Assembly (NCBI GenBank): GCA_963920635.1
Contig: OY987301.1
Coordinates: forward strand, 53,946,560-54,010,559
DNA: 64,000 nucleotides
Direction: 5' to 3'
DNA from: Pseudeuparius sepicola
Taxonomy: Eukaryota; Arthropoda; Insecta; Coleoptera; Anthribidae
The notes under the pieces are model-generated. The model was not told the origin of the DNA. It did not search any database and saw only the letters and a program-made list of their open reading frames with translations. Positions within the stretch are counted from its first letter, which is position 1, and each line of letters opens with the position of its first letter. Both the position numbers and the translations under genes were made by a program. Positions 1 to 12,055 of this stretch are shown here, one piece after another.

Positions 1-223
1 AGTCATAGTTCGTGGAGTGTACGCTGTCGTCAAGCAAGCAGCGGTTACGCTTCCTGGGAAGTTCTTTCTTTCATTTCCCTTCCCTGCTTAGTTTTTAGTT
101 AACTCATTAGTGAGTTTTTTTGAATTTGGGGTTTGAACGGTTTCAGGTTTTCGCATTTATTCAATTTTTGCCTCTATTATCTTGTGTCATTTTCTATCGG
201 TTAGTTTTCTTAGGAAGTGGTGT

Positions 224-490
224 TACATTCATCGTAGGCCAGGATAGCACTTACGACGTAAGTGTCCGAAAATGAATGTACCATCACTACACCTTACATC
301 TTAATAATCAGACATTCATCGTAGGCCAGGATAGCACTTAAGACGTAAGTGTCCGAAAGTGGATGTACTGTTACTTCTCTTGATATCCTAATGATCACTC
401 TTTCATCGTAGGCTCGGATAGCACTTGGTAAGTGTCCTAGTGATCACTCTTTTATCATAGGCTCGGATAGCACTTAGTAAGTGTCCAAAG
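224..490. repeat. four tandem hairpin-forming repeat units
   Basis: The motif GTAGG...GGATAGCACTT...GTAAGTGTCC occurs four times, starting near 227, 311, 401 and 446. The first unit can fold fully: TACATTCAT (224-232) pairs with ATGAATGTA (272-280) around the perfect palindrome CACTTACGACGTAAGTG (248-264). Units 3 and 4 have lost the centre of the palindrome but keep the stem. The units are probably decayed MITE or array copies. Confidence 0.75.
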
Positions 491-1522
491 GTGAGAGATT
501 TATCATTACGATTTCACAGACACAGATAATTTTTTCTTTTGACAAATCAATTTTTTGAGGTTAATTTTTCTATTACAATAACTTATTTTCAAGCTTATGT
601 GTGAGCCGTACACTATCAGTCAAATATAATGTTTTTGGCGAATGGGCAGACTAATCTGTAGGTACTTATTACTTTAACGTAACTTAACAATTTTTTTAAG
701 AAAAATACTTCACTTGCGTTTTCGCATTTTTCTAAACCGGGGAGAGGAGGTGTGTAACGGATTTTTCCATTTCAAAATCCGTTACTCGTTTTTTTATATT
801 TTGTTATTAACATAAAGTCATTATTTTTGAACATATCTCATAATATCTTATACTAAATAACTAATTTATTCTTCGTACAGTTTCAATTCATTTATAACAT
901 TGTATTCAATTTTATTACCACTTTTTCAAATTTTAAAATTTCAAATAATTCAAATTTTCGCGCGCTATATACGGAAATGGCCGTGTACTAGCCTCGAACC
1001 CTGGCATATTCAAAATGCAAAAATTCAAGTGTGTGTTTACATTTCAGCAGGTATGTAGTTAAAGATCTGTATTATGAATTACTCGATTTTTCGGTTCTGT
1101 TGATGCATAATGTGAACATAAATACTGTTTAGTTGATTAAATGCGTGTCTTGCTAAAACCTGATTGGTCGCATGACGTAGGTCCTGCCAGCGATCGGCCG
1201 GTAGGGTCCGACCTGAGAAGAGTTTGCTCCCGTCTTCGTGTGTGTCGAGTCGCGCAGAGGCATCTGCCCATTTCCCGCCAAATTTTCGGCATTTTCGGCT
1301 TTTATCTAGTTGAATTTTTGCCATCGGTGATTTATTTGAGTGGCTTTGTGTCTTAATATCGGGGATTGACTTCGTGTGACTAATATTGTTGCGTTTTTCT
1401 CTTTTCTATGTCCACGGCGTCGTGAGGCAGCGACGCTTGCCCGAGGCATTTCCTTTTTGGCTGCGTAGCTGAGGAAGCGCGGGACACAGCCAGCAGGTGG
1501 TGGCTGTTTCTCCTGGAAAACC

Positions 1523-1584
1523 CCACAGGTGAGTAATTTCTTTTGATTTTTGCTTAGTTCAGCAACTTTACTACTCACCTGTGG
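1523..1584. repeat. short inverted repeat containing donor-like GGTGAGT
   Basis: CCACAGGTGAGTA (1523-1535) is matched perfectly by its reverse complement at 1572-1584, with a 36-bp loop. The arm contains CAG|GTGAGT, a strong splice-donor-like string, so either strand would show a donor. No gene model supports its use. Confidence 0.7.
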
Positions 1585-2788
1585 CGTTTTTTTTAGACGT
1601 GCTATTTTTTTGAAGGACTCATTTCGTCCAAGGCCCCGGCCATCTTTAACTCAGAAACATAGCATTGTCCTTTTTTTGAATACCCACCATCTTGCGGCTG
1701 TTATCTTGTTGAATATTTTCAAGTTTTAGTCACATTGGTCACACGTTACTTCCTTATTTTTCGAGTTAGGTCTCGATTCTGTGGTACCGGGCCACTCAAG
1801 TAAATCTGATACCGATATTTTCACTTTCCTAATAAATTCATATTGCCTTTACTTTATCAGCTTTCTTAGTTTCTCTATTTTACCGTTCAGGTCTCAAATA
1901 AACTTTTCGCGTTAAATAAATATTAAAATATCTTAAATTTCAAGAATTCGGGCTGGAGCATTCTCAAAATTTTTTCTTATTAAATATTAAGCACTTTGCT
2001 ATTCCGGACAGTTCAATAATATTATCTATAAAATTTAAAAAAAAACTATGCATAGTTCCCCTTAATTTAGTATAGTTCTAATCGTTTAATTTCCATCATT
2101 TGTCAATATTTAATAACTTTAGTATCATAATTCAATTTTAAATATTAATCGTAACCTATTGGTTTATAAATTTCTGTAAAAGGCTTAGACCTTGTCTAAT
2201 GCTACTTTCTTTCTGATCTGTTCATGCTTGCACACCATCTCTGAGGACGCTACGATCACAGCCCTCTGACGAAGGAACAACGTGACGAGAGTTGCGTAGG
2301 CATCGAGTGGAGTTGCGTTGGCATAGGTGTTGACTCCTGGTCAGCTCTACTTCGGCGACGCCCTGAGATATCTGCTAGCCTCAACATCTGCAACGCCTAT
2401 TTGAGCAGACAAGGACCGGAGGAAGCCCTAGCCACGCCCCACACTTCTACGAGCCTCGTTTGAGCGTAAGAAACGATACACTCAGTTCCAACTTAAGGAT
2501 CAAGGTTCAAAGAACTTATAGCTGAACAGTCAGAGTATTTGTAAAGACAATTCGACCTTTTTATTGTTCTCAAACCAATTATTAACTAAATTTAACTCTC
2601 CTAGTTTATTGTAATTGCTCAAATTTAACTTCATTATAAAAAAATTATTTTACACTGTTATCATTTTAAAGTTGTACGATCAAAATTGTAATGTCTCAAA
2701 AATTGTAATAAATAAATCTTGTATATTTAACGAAGGTAACAGGATTTTATTGGACAGACCCAAGTATAGCAAACCTAGGATTGTTATA

Positions 2789-5700
2789 AGATGAATAAAT
2801 AAAGTTTGATGTATGTGAAAGTATAGACTAAATTTTCGTATAGCCCGCGTGATCGCTCGAGGTGGCGGTATCCTCTGGACTAGAAAATATCATATCGGCT
2901 CAATCTCCAAACATTTTCATTTTGAATTATACGTTTTCATTGATGATAGATATAGCAAGAAAATTGGACTGGACTCGATATGAGAGATATTAATCTAACT
3001 TTCACTAAACTGCACGTACTACTTAGAGGGTTGTAAGCCGTTTTAATAAAAGCACCAGACTTGCTTAAAATTCATGGCTAAACGTTAACATAATGTCATA
3101 CAAACATGCGGCACGCAAAATATTAAGAATAGATATATGAGCTCAAACATGTTGATCAAAAAATATATTAATTTCTGGCGATTTAGTTTACCAGTTATCA
3201 TTTAAAAACAAAACCTGATCCCAATATTCAGTGAAAATAATAATTGAAAACTTTGAACCTTATAAACCACCACTAAATAGCGAGTCGGAAATAAGTAAAA
3301 AAATATATATAAATATATCATTTTGATATTATAGCCGAAACTGAATTTATTGGGGTGAAGATGTAAGGAAATATTTTTAGCTAGGAAAAATTAATGCAAT
3401 TATCATAGGTACTGGTTGCAGAACCCGTTGTCAGTTTTGCAAGGATTTTTGATACAAATATAATTGCTAACGTTTAATTTGTTTACCCCATTTACGAAAA
3501 TGATAACAAAATTGGATCAGACAAGATGTTTTTTCGAAGTATAGTTTTTAAACACAGGGTGCCACCACCGGTTTTACGATATAGGTTTAAAAATGCGACG
3601 CAAATACATAAAAAAATACCCTAGAGATAAGAAAACAAAATACAACTCACCGAAAGATTCTTGGTGATGTATAAAAAGAAATCAGGTTACATCTAATGCC
3701 CCAGACAGTAGAATAAACATCCCGAGCGATGAGATATAACCAAACATCATTTTTCCAACGGCACAGTCATTTTCACGGGAAAAACAACCAGTAACCGTTC
3801 AAATTCCATAGATAGATACTGCCGTAATCCAAAATTTCACTGAACTACGCGTATCTATTATACTGAAGTAGGTACTGATACACTTCCATCTTTCCAAAGA
3901 AAAACAAACACGAAACTCAGACTTTTCATATATTACAACGCCTCGATAGAGTCTTTGTGGCCACGACCGAGAATCTACTGAAGAAAGTGCGACGCATAGG
4001 ACGTGAAAAGTGCCGAGTTGGTTTTATTAAACAATGAAACTTATACCTACGTATATATATAAAATAAATGAGAAATATGCCAGAGATTTGAAACCTAATT
4101 GTGTTGCAAGTTTGAGGTCCAAAAAAATATTGGTTTTAATTTTTTAAGGTGAGAAACACATCTAACAGCCAGTTTGGAAATATACAAGGCAAAAAAAGTA
4201 GTGATGTGGCTGCCCCATTTCACGTTTTATACAGGTTGGATTATTTTAGAATAGTTGTTCAATAGACCGAGACAACATCATAAACGCTTCCCGTTAGAAC
4301 AGAATCTGATGAAAAGAAAAATTCCATCTGAGTCAAGCTACTAGATAACCAAAATAAAAAATACTGAACGTTATAAAATTTAAAAAAATCATATTTTCAA
4401 CGGATTTTTATCCTCTGAAAATGGCGTAAAATTCAGTTTCACTGGGTCAAGCTAGGTGGTAACTATATAACCAAAATAAAAAAAATACTGAACGTTATAA
4501 AATTTAAAAAATCATATTTTCATGGGATTTTTGTCCTCTGAAAATGACGCAAAATTCAGTTTCAATAAGTTACTAATTGGGGTAATAGGGGAAAAATCTT
4601 AAATAGGAATTCTGAGACAACGAGGCTGAGAGTAAATAACATACAAAAATCTTGTGCGTTGACTTTCAACTGAATTTAATAATTAGGTTTAATAACGACA
4701 ATTTTCTCGATTATCTAGAATCAAAAATATTGCAAGTGACAATTCACTATTTTCTCGACATTATGTAAAGCCTTATTATTGCGTCGTAAATTAAAAGATC
4801 CAAAAATATTGGCATCAATTGTTTAGTAAATGTGATTAAAATATGTCTACTTTATCAACAGTTATTTGTAACAGCTTATTATCTTGGAAGCGTAAACTCT
4901 TTGAATTTTTTAGACAAAAAGTTGTAGTTTAATAATGGTCAGTTGGATTCCTTTTTGAATCATGTTTGCGTATTACCTACAAGGATTTACAACCTCCAAA
5001 ACATAGAAATCGCTCATTTTAACCCGATTTAATAAAAATTTCACCAAAAACAATACTTTCAGTCATATAATACACTTCTGATTAATAAAAAAGGCACTAT
5101 AGTAATAATGAGATTTTCAATGGAATTTTTATACACTGTTTGCCCATTTTGAGAGTCTGTTTGCTAGCTTTTGGGGGTATTCCTTGATATTTTAGACGGA
5201 TAAAAATGAATAACATTGGGTTTCCTAACTAAAATACAAAACGCACTGTTGACTTTACTTCCGTGGATAGTAAGCCTATAATACGTATCGAAAACAGAGA
5301 AATATTCAGGTCAAGAAAAAAGTAGCCTAATTTACAAGTTTGGGAATCAAAAACTACCTTTTGCCTTTTAATTTTGATGAGAAAATACGTCTAATTCGTA
5401 AGTCAAATAAATGGGACATCATGAAAGATATACTAATAATTGAACAAATGCTATCTCAGTTCTATAGGCACAAAGGTACTATGGGTAGTAATAGTTTTGG
5501 GATCAAAAGACAAGCTTTTAAATTTGTCAAGAAAATACGTCTAATGAAATTGAAAGTAGTAACTAGATTTTGGTTAACATTTCGTTAACGCGTTGATGAA
5601 TGTTTGATGCAAGTGAAAAGTAGATCGAATTTTCCAAAAAACGGTGACTGACCAAACAAGTTGCTCAGGAGACCGATGTAACCTAGAAAACGCCTTTCCT

Positions 5701-7483
5701 TCGAATAGAAAGTGACATAAATAGTTACAAAATGGGACTTAGACGGATATTCGATGCAAGTGAAAAGTAGGCAGAATTTTCGAAAATCAGGACGGACCAA
5801 AAATTATTAAGTTGATCGGGAGGTTGAGATAACCTATGAAACGCCTTTCATTCGAATAGAATCTGACAAAAAAAATCCAAGAAAATTTTAGACGACTGTT
5901 TGCAAGTGAAAAGTATACAGATTTTTTTCGAAAACCGGCGACTGACAAAAAAATATACTTATTAGAAAATTTTTGCTCGGGAGACCGAAGTAACCTAGAA
6001 AACGCCTCTCGTCCGAATATAATCTGAAATAAAATTCCATGATGGGGACTTAGGCGAATGTTTGATGCAAGTGAATAGTATAGACCGAATTCCCGAAAAA
6101 AAACGCCATTCGTTTGAATATAATAAAAAAATCTAATAAGGAACGGGACTTATTAGACGAATATTTGATGCAAGTGGAAAAGTATAGATAGATTTTTTCG
6201 AGTGACTGATAAAAATAGTTAGTCGGAAGGCCCCCCAGATAACATTGATATTTTGTTTGAACAAAATCTGTAAAAAAAATGCCAAGACGTGACTTAGACG
6301 AATGTTTGCAAGTGAAAAAAAACAAAAAAATTATTAGAAAAGTTGACCGGAAGGTTTAACCTAGGAAACGCCTTTCATTCGAATAGAATATGACAAAAAA
6401 AAATCCGAGACGTGACTTAGACGAATGTTTGCAAGTGGAAAAAAAACAAAAAAATTATTAGAAAAGTTGATCGGAAGGTTTAACCTAGGAAACGCCTTTC
6501 ATTCGAATAGAATATGACAAAAAAAAATCCGAGACGTGACTTAGACGAATGTTTGCAAGTGAAAAAGAAACAAAAAATTATTAGAAAAGTTGATTGGGAG
6601 GCCGAGGTAACCTAGGAAACACCTTTCATTCGAATAGAATGTAACAAAAAAAAATTCCAAGACTTGACTTAGACGAATGTTTGCAAGTGAAAAGCATACA
6701 GATTTTTTTTTTTTCGAAAAACGGCGGCTGACCAAAAATTATTAGAAAAGTTGTTCGGGGCCGTGGTACCTAGGAAACGCCTTTCATTCAAACAAAATGC
6801 GACAAAAAAATTTAGACATAGATGAATAAGAATGCAAGGACGATTGGAGTGATCTATAACCCTAAACAGAAGGGAGAAAATGCCCCTCAATAAGTCGAAA
6901 TTTGTGTGTTTTCCATATGATTCAATGAGATTTTTACAAATTATTGGAAACTTAATGACGTGAGAAAAATAAAACGTCCATTGTCTGCTCACATTTTAGG
7001 AAATTTATCACAATTTATTCTAATTAATAATACCCTTTGTTTATGGAATCCCTAGTTAGCCAATGTGTCATGAGTAAGTATATGACAGGTCAAATACGTA
7101 TATAATGTAAAGTAAAAATATAGTTAACAAGGCGTTAACGAGCATTGACAACATGTTAACGAACGAGGTGCTAACAACGCGATAACTTAACTTTGACAAC
7201 TCGTTAACGAAGCGTTGACGAGTGTGGACCCTCCAAATCTTAGGAGATACATTCGCAACCTTACACCGGATCACGCGTCACAAAGATGCTACCTTAAATT
7301 AATGCGTTGACAACTCGTTAATCCCAGGAGATACAATCGCAACTTACACCAGATCAAACTCAACTGTGGAATCATGTGACGTCACAGAGATGCTACCTTA
7401 CATTTCTTTTAGGTAGATAACCTAACCTAACATTATTGTCGCGGTATCCAAGAGGTTAGCGACTGGTGAACCGATTGCCATTG
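2789..7483 (+). repeat. left arm of giant palindrome P1
   Basis: This 4.7-kb arm is nearly identical, in reverse complement, to 7528-12055. The outer edge (AGATGAATAAATAAAG near 2789) and the inner edge (AACCGATTGCCATTG, ending 7483) both pair with the other arm. The arm has no believable gene: the frames at 5340-5588 and 7068-7274 lack good starts and are mirrored only because the DNA is. The left arm has about one more tandem unit near 6340-6550 than the right, which explains most of the length difference. It may be a Foldback-type element or an inverted duplication. Confidence 0.9.
5600..6800 (+). repeat. tandem ~125-170 bp units in P1 left arm
   Basis: At least eight degenerate units each carry the ordered blocks GACTTAGACGAATGTTTGCAAGTGAAAAG, a GAAAA-rich block with GACTGACCAAAAA, AAAGTTGATCGGGAGG, AACCTAGGAAACGCCTTTC and TTCGAATAGAAT. 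(Blocks are separated; the longest is given only for recognition.) Short open frames through the array, including those at 6050-6992, follow from the repeat period and are not genes. Confidence 0.85.
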
Positions 7484-7527
7484 ATCAAAACTGACTTAAT
7501 CCGCCTCTGATACACCTCTCCCAAATC
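7484..7527. other. 44-bp unpaired centre of palindrome P1
   Basis: This is the only segment between the two P1 arms that does not pair. Immediately outside it, CCAAGAGGTTAGCGACTGG and its complement pair perfectly. Such a short spacer would allow cruciform extrusion. Confidence 0.85.
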
Positions 7528-10500
7528 CAATGGCAATCGGTTCACCAGTCGCTAACCTCTTGGACACCGCGACAATAATGTTAGGTTAGGTTATCTACCT
7601 AAAAGAAATGTAAGGTAGCATCTCTGTGACGTCACAGGATTCCACAGTTGAGTTTGATCTGGTGTAAGTTGCGATTGTATCTCCTGGGATTAACGAGTTG
7701 TCAACGCATTAATTTAAGGTAGCATCTTTGTGACGCGTGATCCGGTGTAAGGTTGCGAATGTATCTCCTAAGATTTGGAGGGTCCACACTCGTCAACGCT
7801 TCGTTAACGAGTTGTCAAAGTTAAGTTATCGCGTTGTTAGCACCTCGTTCGTTAACATGTTGTCAATGCTCGTTAACGCCTTGTTAACTATATTTTTACT
7901 TTACATTATATACGTATTTGACCTGTCATATACTTACTCATGACACATTGGCTAACTAGGAATTCCATAAACAAAGGGTATTATTAATTAGAATAAATTG
8001 TGATAAATTTCCTAAAATGTGAGCAGACAATGGACGTTTTATTTTTCTCACGTCATTAAGTTTCCAATAATTTGTAAAAATCTCATTGAATCATATGGAA
8101 AACACACAAATTTCGACTTATTGAGGGGCATTTTCTCCCTTCTGTTTAGGGTTATAGATCACTCCAATCGTCCTTGCATTCTTATTCATCTATGTCTAAA
8201 TTTTTTTTGTCGCATTTTGTTTGAATGAAAGGCGTTTCCTAGGTACCACGGCCCCGAACAACTTTTCTAATAATTTTTGGTCAGCCGCCGTTTTCCGAAA
8301 AAAAAAATCTGTATGCTTTTCACTTGCAAACATTCGTCTAAGTCAAGTCTTGGAATTTTTTTTGTTACATTCTATTCGAATGAAAGGTGTTTCCTAGGTT
8401 ACCTCGGCCTCCCAATCAACTTTTCTAATAATTTTTTGTTTCTTTTTCACTTGCAAACATTCGTCTAAGTCACGTCTCGGATTTTTTTTTTGTCATATTC
8501 TATTCGAATGAAAGGCGTTTCCTAGGTTAAACCTTCCGGTCAACTTTTCTAATAATTTTTTTGTTTTTTTTTTCACTTGCAAACATTCGTCTAAGTCACG
8601 TCTTGGCATTTTTTTACAGATTTTGTTCAAACAAAATATCAATGTTATCTGGGGGGCCTTCCGACTAACTATTTTTATCAGTCACTCGAAAAAATCTATC
8701 TATATTTTTCCACTTGCATCAAATATTCGTCTAATAAGTCCCGTTCCTTATTCGATTTTTTTATTATATTCAAACGAATGGCGTTTTTTTTTTCGGGAAT
8801 TCGCTCTATACTATTCACTTGCATCAAACATTCGCCTAAGTCCCCATCATGGAATTTTATTTCAGATTATATTCGGACGAGAGGCGTTTTCTAGGTTACC
8901 TCGGTCTCCCGAGCAAAAATTTTCTAATAAGTATATTTTTTTTGTCAGTCGCCGGTTTTCGAAAAAAATCTGTATACTTTTCACTTGCAAACAGCCGTCT
9001 AAAATTTTCTTGGATTTTTTTTGTCAGATTCTATTCGAATGAAAGGCGTTTCATAGGTTATCTCAACCTCCCGATCAACTTAATAATTTTTGGACGGTCC
9101 CGATTTTCGAAAATTCTGCCTACTTTTCACTTGCATCGAATATCCGTCTAAGTCCCATTTTGTAACTATTTATGTCACTTTCGGGAAAGGCGTTTTCTAG
9201 GTTACATCGGTCTCCTGAGCAACTTGTTTGGTCAGTCACCGTTTTTTGGAAAATTCGATCTACTTTTCACTTGCATCAAACATTCATCAACGCGTTAACG
9301 AAATGTTAACCAAAATCTGGTTACTACTTTCAATTTCATTAGACGTATTTTCTTGACAAATTTAAAAGCTTGTCTTTTGATCCCAAAACTATTACTACCC
9401 ATAGTACCTTTGTGCCTATAGAACTGAGATAGCATTTGTTCAATTATTAGTATATCTTTCATGATGTCCCATTTATTTGACTTACGAATTAGACGTATTT
9501 TCTCATCAAAATTAAAAGGCAAAAGGTAGTTTTTGATTCCCAAACTTGTAAATTAGGCTACTTTTTTCTTGACCTGAATATTTCTCTGTTTTCGATACGT
9601 ATTATAGGCTTACTATCCACGGAAGTAAAGTCAACAGTGCGTTTTGTATTTTAGTTAGGAAACCCAATGTTATTCATTTTTATCCGTCTAAAATATCAAG
9701 GAATACCCCCAAAAGCTAGCAAACAGACTCTCAAAATGGGCAAACAGTGTATAAAAATTCCATTGAAAATCTCATTATTACTATAGTGCCTTTTTTATTA
9801 ATCAGAAGTGTATTATATGACTGAAAGTATTGTTTTTGGTGAAATTTTTATTAAATCGGGTTAAAATGAGCGATTTCTATGTTTTGGAGGTTGTAAATCC
9901 TTGTAGGTAATACGCAAACATGATTCAAAAAGGAATCCAACTGACCATTATTAAACTACAACTTTTTGTCTAAAAAATTCAAAGAGTTTACGCTTCCAAG
10001 ATAATAAGCTGTTACAAATAACTGTTGATAAAGTAGACATATTTTAATCACATTTACTAAACAATTGATGCCGATATTTTTGGATCTTTTAATTTACGAC
10101 GCAATAATAAGGCTTATTTTTGATTCTAGATAATCGAGAAAATTGTCGTTATTAAACCTAATTATTAAATTCAGTTGAAAGTCAACGCACAAGATTTTTG
10201 TATGTTATTTACTCTCAGCCTCGTTGTCTCAGAATTCCTATTTAAGATTTTTCCCCTATTACCCCAATTAGTAACTTATTGAAACTGAATTTTGCGTCAT
10301 TTTCAGAGGACAAAAATCCCATGAAAATATGATTTTTTTAATTTTATAACGTTCAGTATTTTTTTTATTTTGGTTATATAGTTACCACCTAGCTTGACCC
10401 AGTGAAACTGAATTTTACGCCATTTTCAGAGGATAAAAATCCGTTGAAAATATGATTTTTTTAAATTTTATAACGTTCAGTATTTTTTATTTTGGTTATC

Positions 10501-12055
10501 TAGTAGCTTGACTCAGATGGAATTTTTCTTTTCATCAGATTCTGTTCTAACGGGAAGCGTTTATGATGTTGTCTCGGTCTATTGAACAACTATTCTAAAA
10601 TAATCCAACCTGTATAAAACGTGAAATGGGGCAGCCACATCACTACTTTTTTTGCCTTGTATATTTCCAAACTGGCTGTTAGATGTGTTTCTCACCTTAA
10701 AAAATTAAAACCAATATTTTTTTGGACCTCAAACTTGCAACACAATTAGGTTTCAAATCTCTGGCATATTTCTCATTTATTTTATATATATACGTAGGTA
10801 TAAGTTTCATTGTTTAATAAAACCAACTCGGCACTTTTCACGTCCTATGCGTCGCACTTTCTTCAGTAGATTCTCGGTCGTGGCCACAAAGACTCTATCG
10901 AGGCGTTGTAATATATGAAAAGTCTGAGTTTCGTGTTTGTTTTTCTTTGGAAAGATGGAAGTGTATCAGTACCTACTTCAGTATAATAGATACGCGTAGT
11001 TCAGTGAAATTTTGGATTACGGCAGTATCTATCTATGGAATTTGAACGGTTACTGGTTGTTTTTCCCGTGAAAATGACTGTGCCGTTGGAAAAATGATGT
11101 TTGGTTATATCTCATCGCTCGGGATGTTTATTCTACTGTCTGGGGCATTAGATGTAACCTGATTTCTTTTTATACATCACCAAGAATCTTTCGGTGAGTT
11201 GTATTTTGTTTTCTTATCTCTAGGGTATTTTTTTATGTATTTGCGTCGCATTTTTAAACCTATATCGTAAAACCGGTGGTGGCACCCTGTGTTTAAAAAC
11301 TATACTTCGAAAAAACATCTTGTCTGATCCAATTTTGTTATCATTTTCGTAAATGGGGTAAACAAATTAAACGTTAGCAATTATATTTGTATCAAAAATC
11401 CTTGCAAAACTGACAACGGGTTCTGCAACCAGTACCTATGATAATTGCATTACTTTTTCCGAGCTAAAAATATTTCCTTACATCTTCACCCCAATAAATT
11501 CAGTTTCGGCTATAATATCAAAATAATATATTTATATATATTTTTTTACTTATTTCCGACTCGCTATTTAGTGGTGGTTTATAAGGTTCAAAGTTTTCAA
11601 TTATTATTTTCACTGAATATTGGGACCAGGTTTTGTTTTTAAATGATAACTGGTAAACTAAATCGCCAGAAATTAATATATATTTTGATCAACATGTTTG
11701 AGCTCATATATCTATTCTTAATATTTTGCGTGCCGCATGTTTGTATGACATTATGTTAACGTTTAGCCATGAATTTTAAGCAAGTCTGGTGCTTTTATTA
11801 AAACGGCTTACAACCCTCTAAGTAGTACGTGCAGTTTAGTGAAAGTTAGATTAATATCTCTCATATCGAGTCCAGTCCAATTTTCTTGCTATATCCATCA
11901 TCAATGAAAACGTATAATTCAAAATGAAAATGTTTGGAGATTGAGCCGATATGATATTTTCTAGTCCAGAGGATACCGCCACCTCGAGCGATCACGCGGG
12001 CTATACGAAAATTTAGTCTATACTTTCACATACATCAAACTTTATTTATTCATCT
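7528..12055 (-). repeat. right arm of giant palindrome P1
   Basis: This is the reverse complement of 2789-7483 with scattered substitutions and small indels; for example, the sequence near 9183 has lost part of a unit. It holds no gene of its own. The frames at 8623-9042, 8849-9151 and 9295-9543 run through satellite or mirrored DNA. The last 470 bp (11585 onward) also begin the segmental duplication. Confidence 0.9.
8200..9290 (-). repeat. tandem ~125-170 bp units in P1 right arm
   Basis: This is the mirror image of the 5600-6800 array, with one unit fewer. Each unit reads as an ATTCGAATGAAAGGCGTTT block, then AATAATTTTTTGGTCAG, a CTGTAT block and CACTTGCAAACATTCGTC. A more diverged unit extends past the palindrome edge near 12020-12120 (CATACATCAAAC...CATCTAAGCCCCGTCATGG). 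Confidence 0.85.

Larger units (their letters stand above)
1..2788. other. unassigned AT-rich flank
   Basis: I find no convincing coding region here. The open frames at 1079-1578 are short, overlap on both strands and resemble no family I know. About 2220-2500 is clearly more GC-rich than its surroundings and is followed by AT-rich DNA with an AATAAATAAA polyadenylation-like string near 2707. This could be the 3' end of a noncoding transcript or of a retroelement, but nothing confirms either. The hairpin repeats are listed separately. Confidence 0.5.

Noticed and set aside
5340..5588. 82-aa frame identical in both P1 arms (also 9295-9543)
   Set aside because: Identity follows from the palindrome; no ATG at the start (TTG), and the frame is made of two copies of an imperfect repeat with GAAAATACGTCTAAT.
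6050..9151. Many open frames of 60-139 codons in the P1 arrays
   Set aside because: They follow the satellite period, are Phe/Ser/Lys-rich and repeat themselves; no conserved domain.
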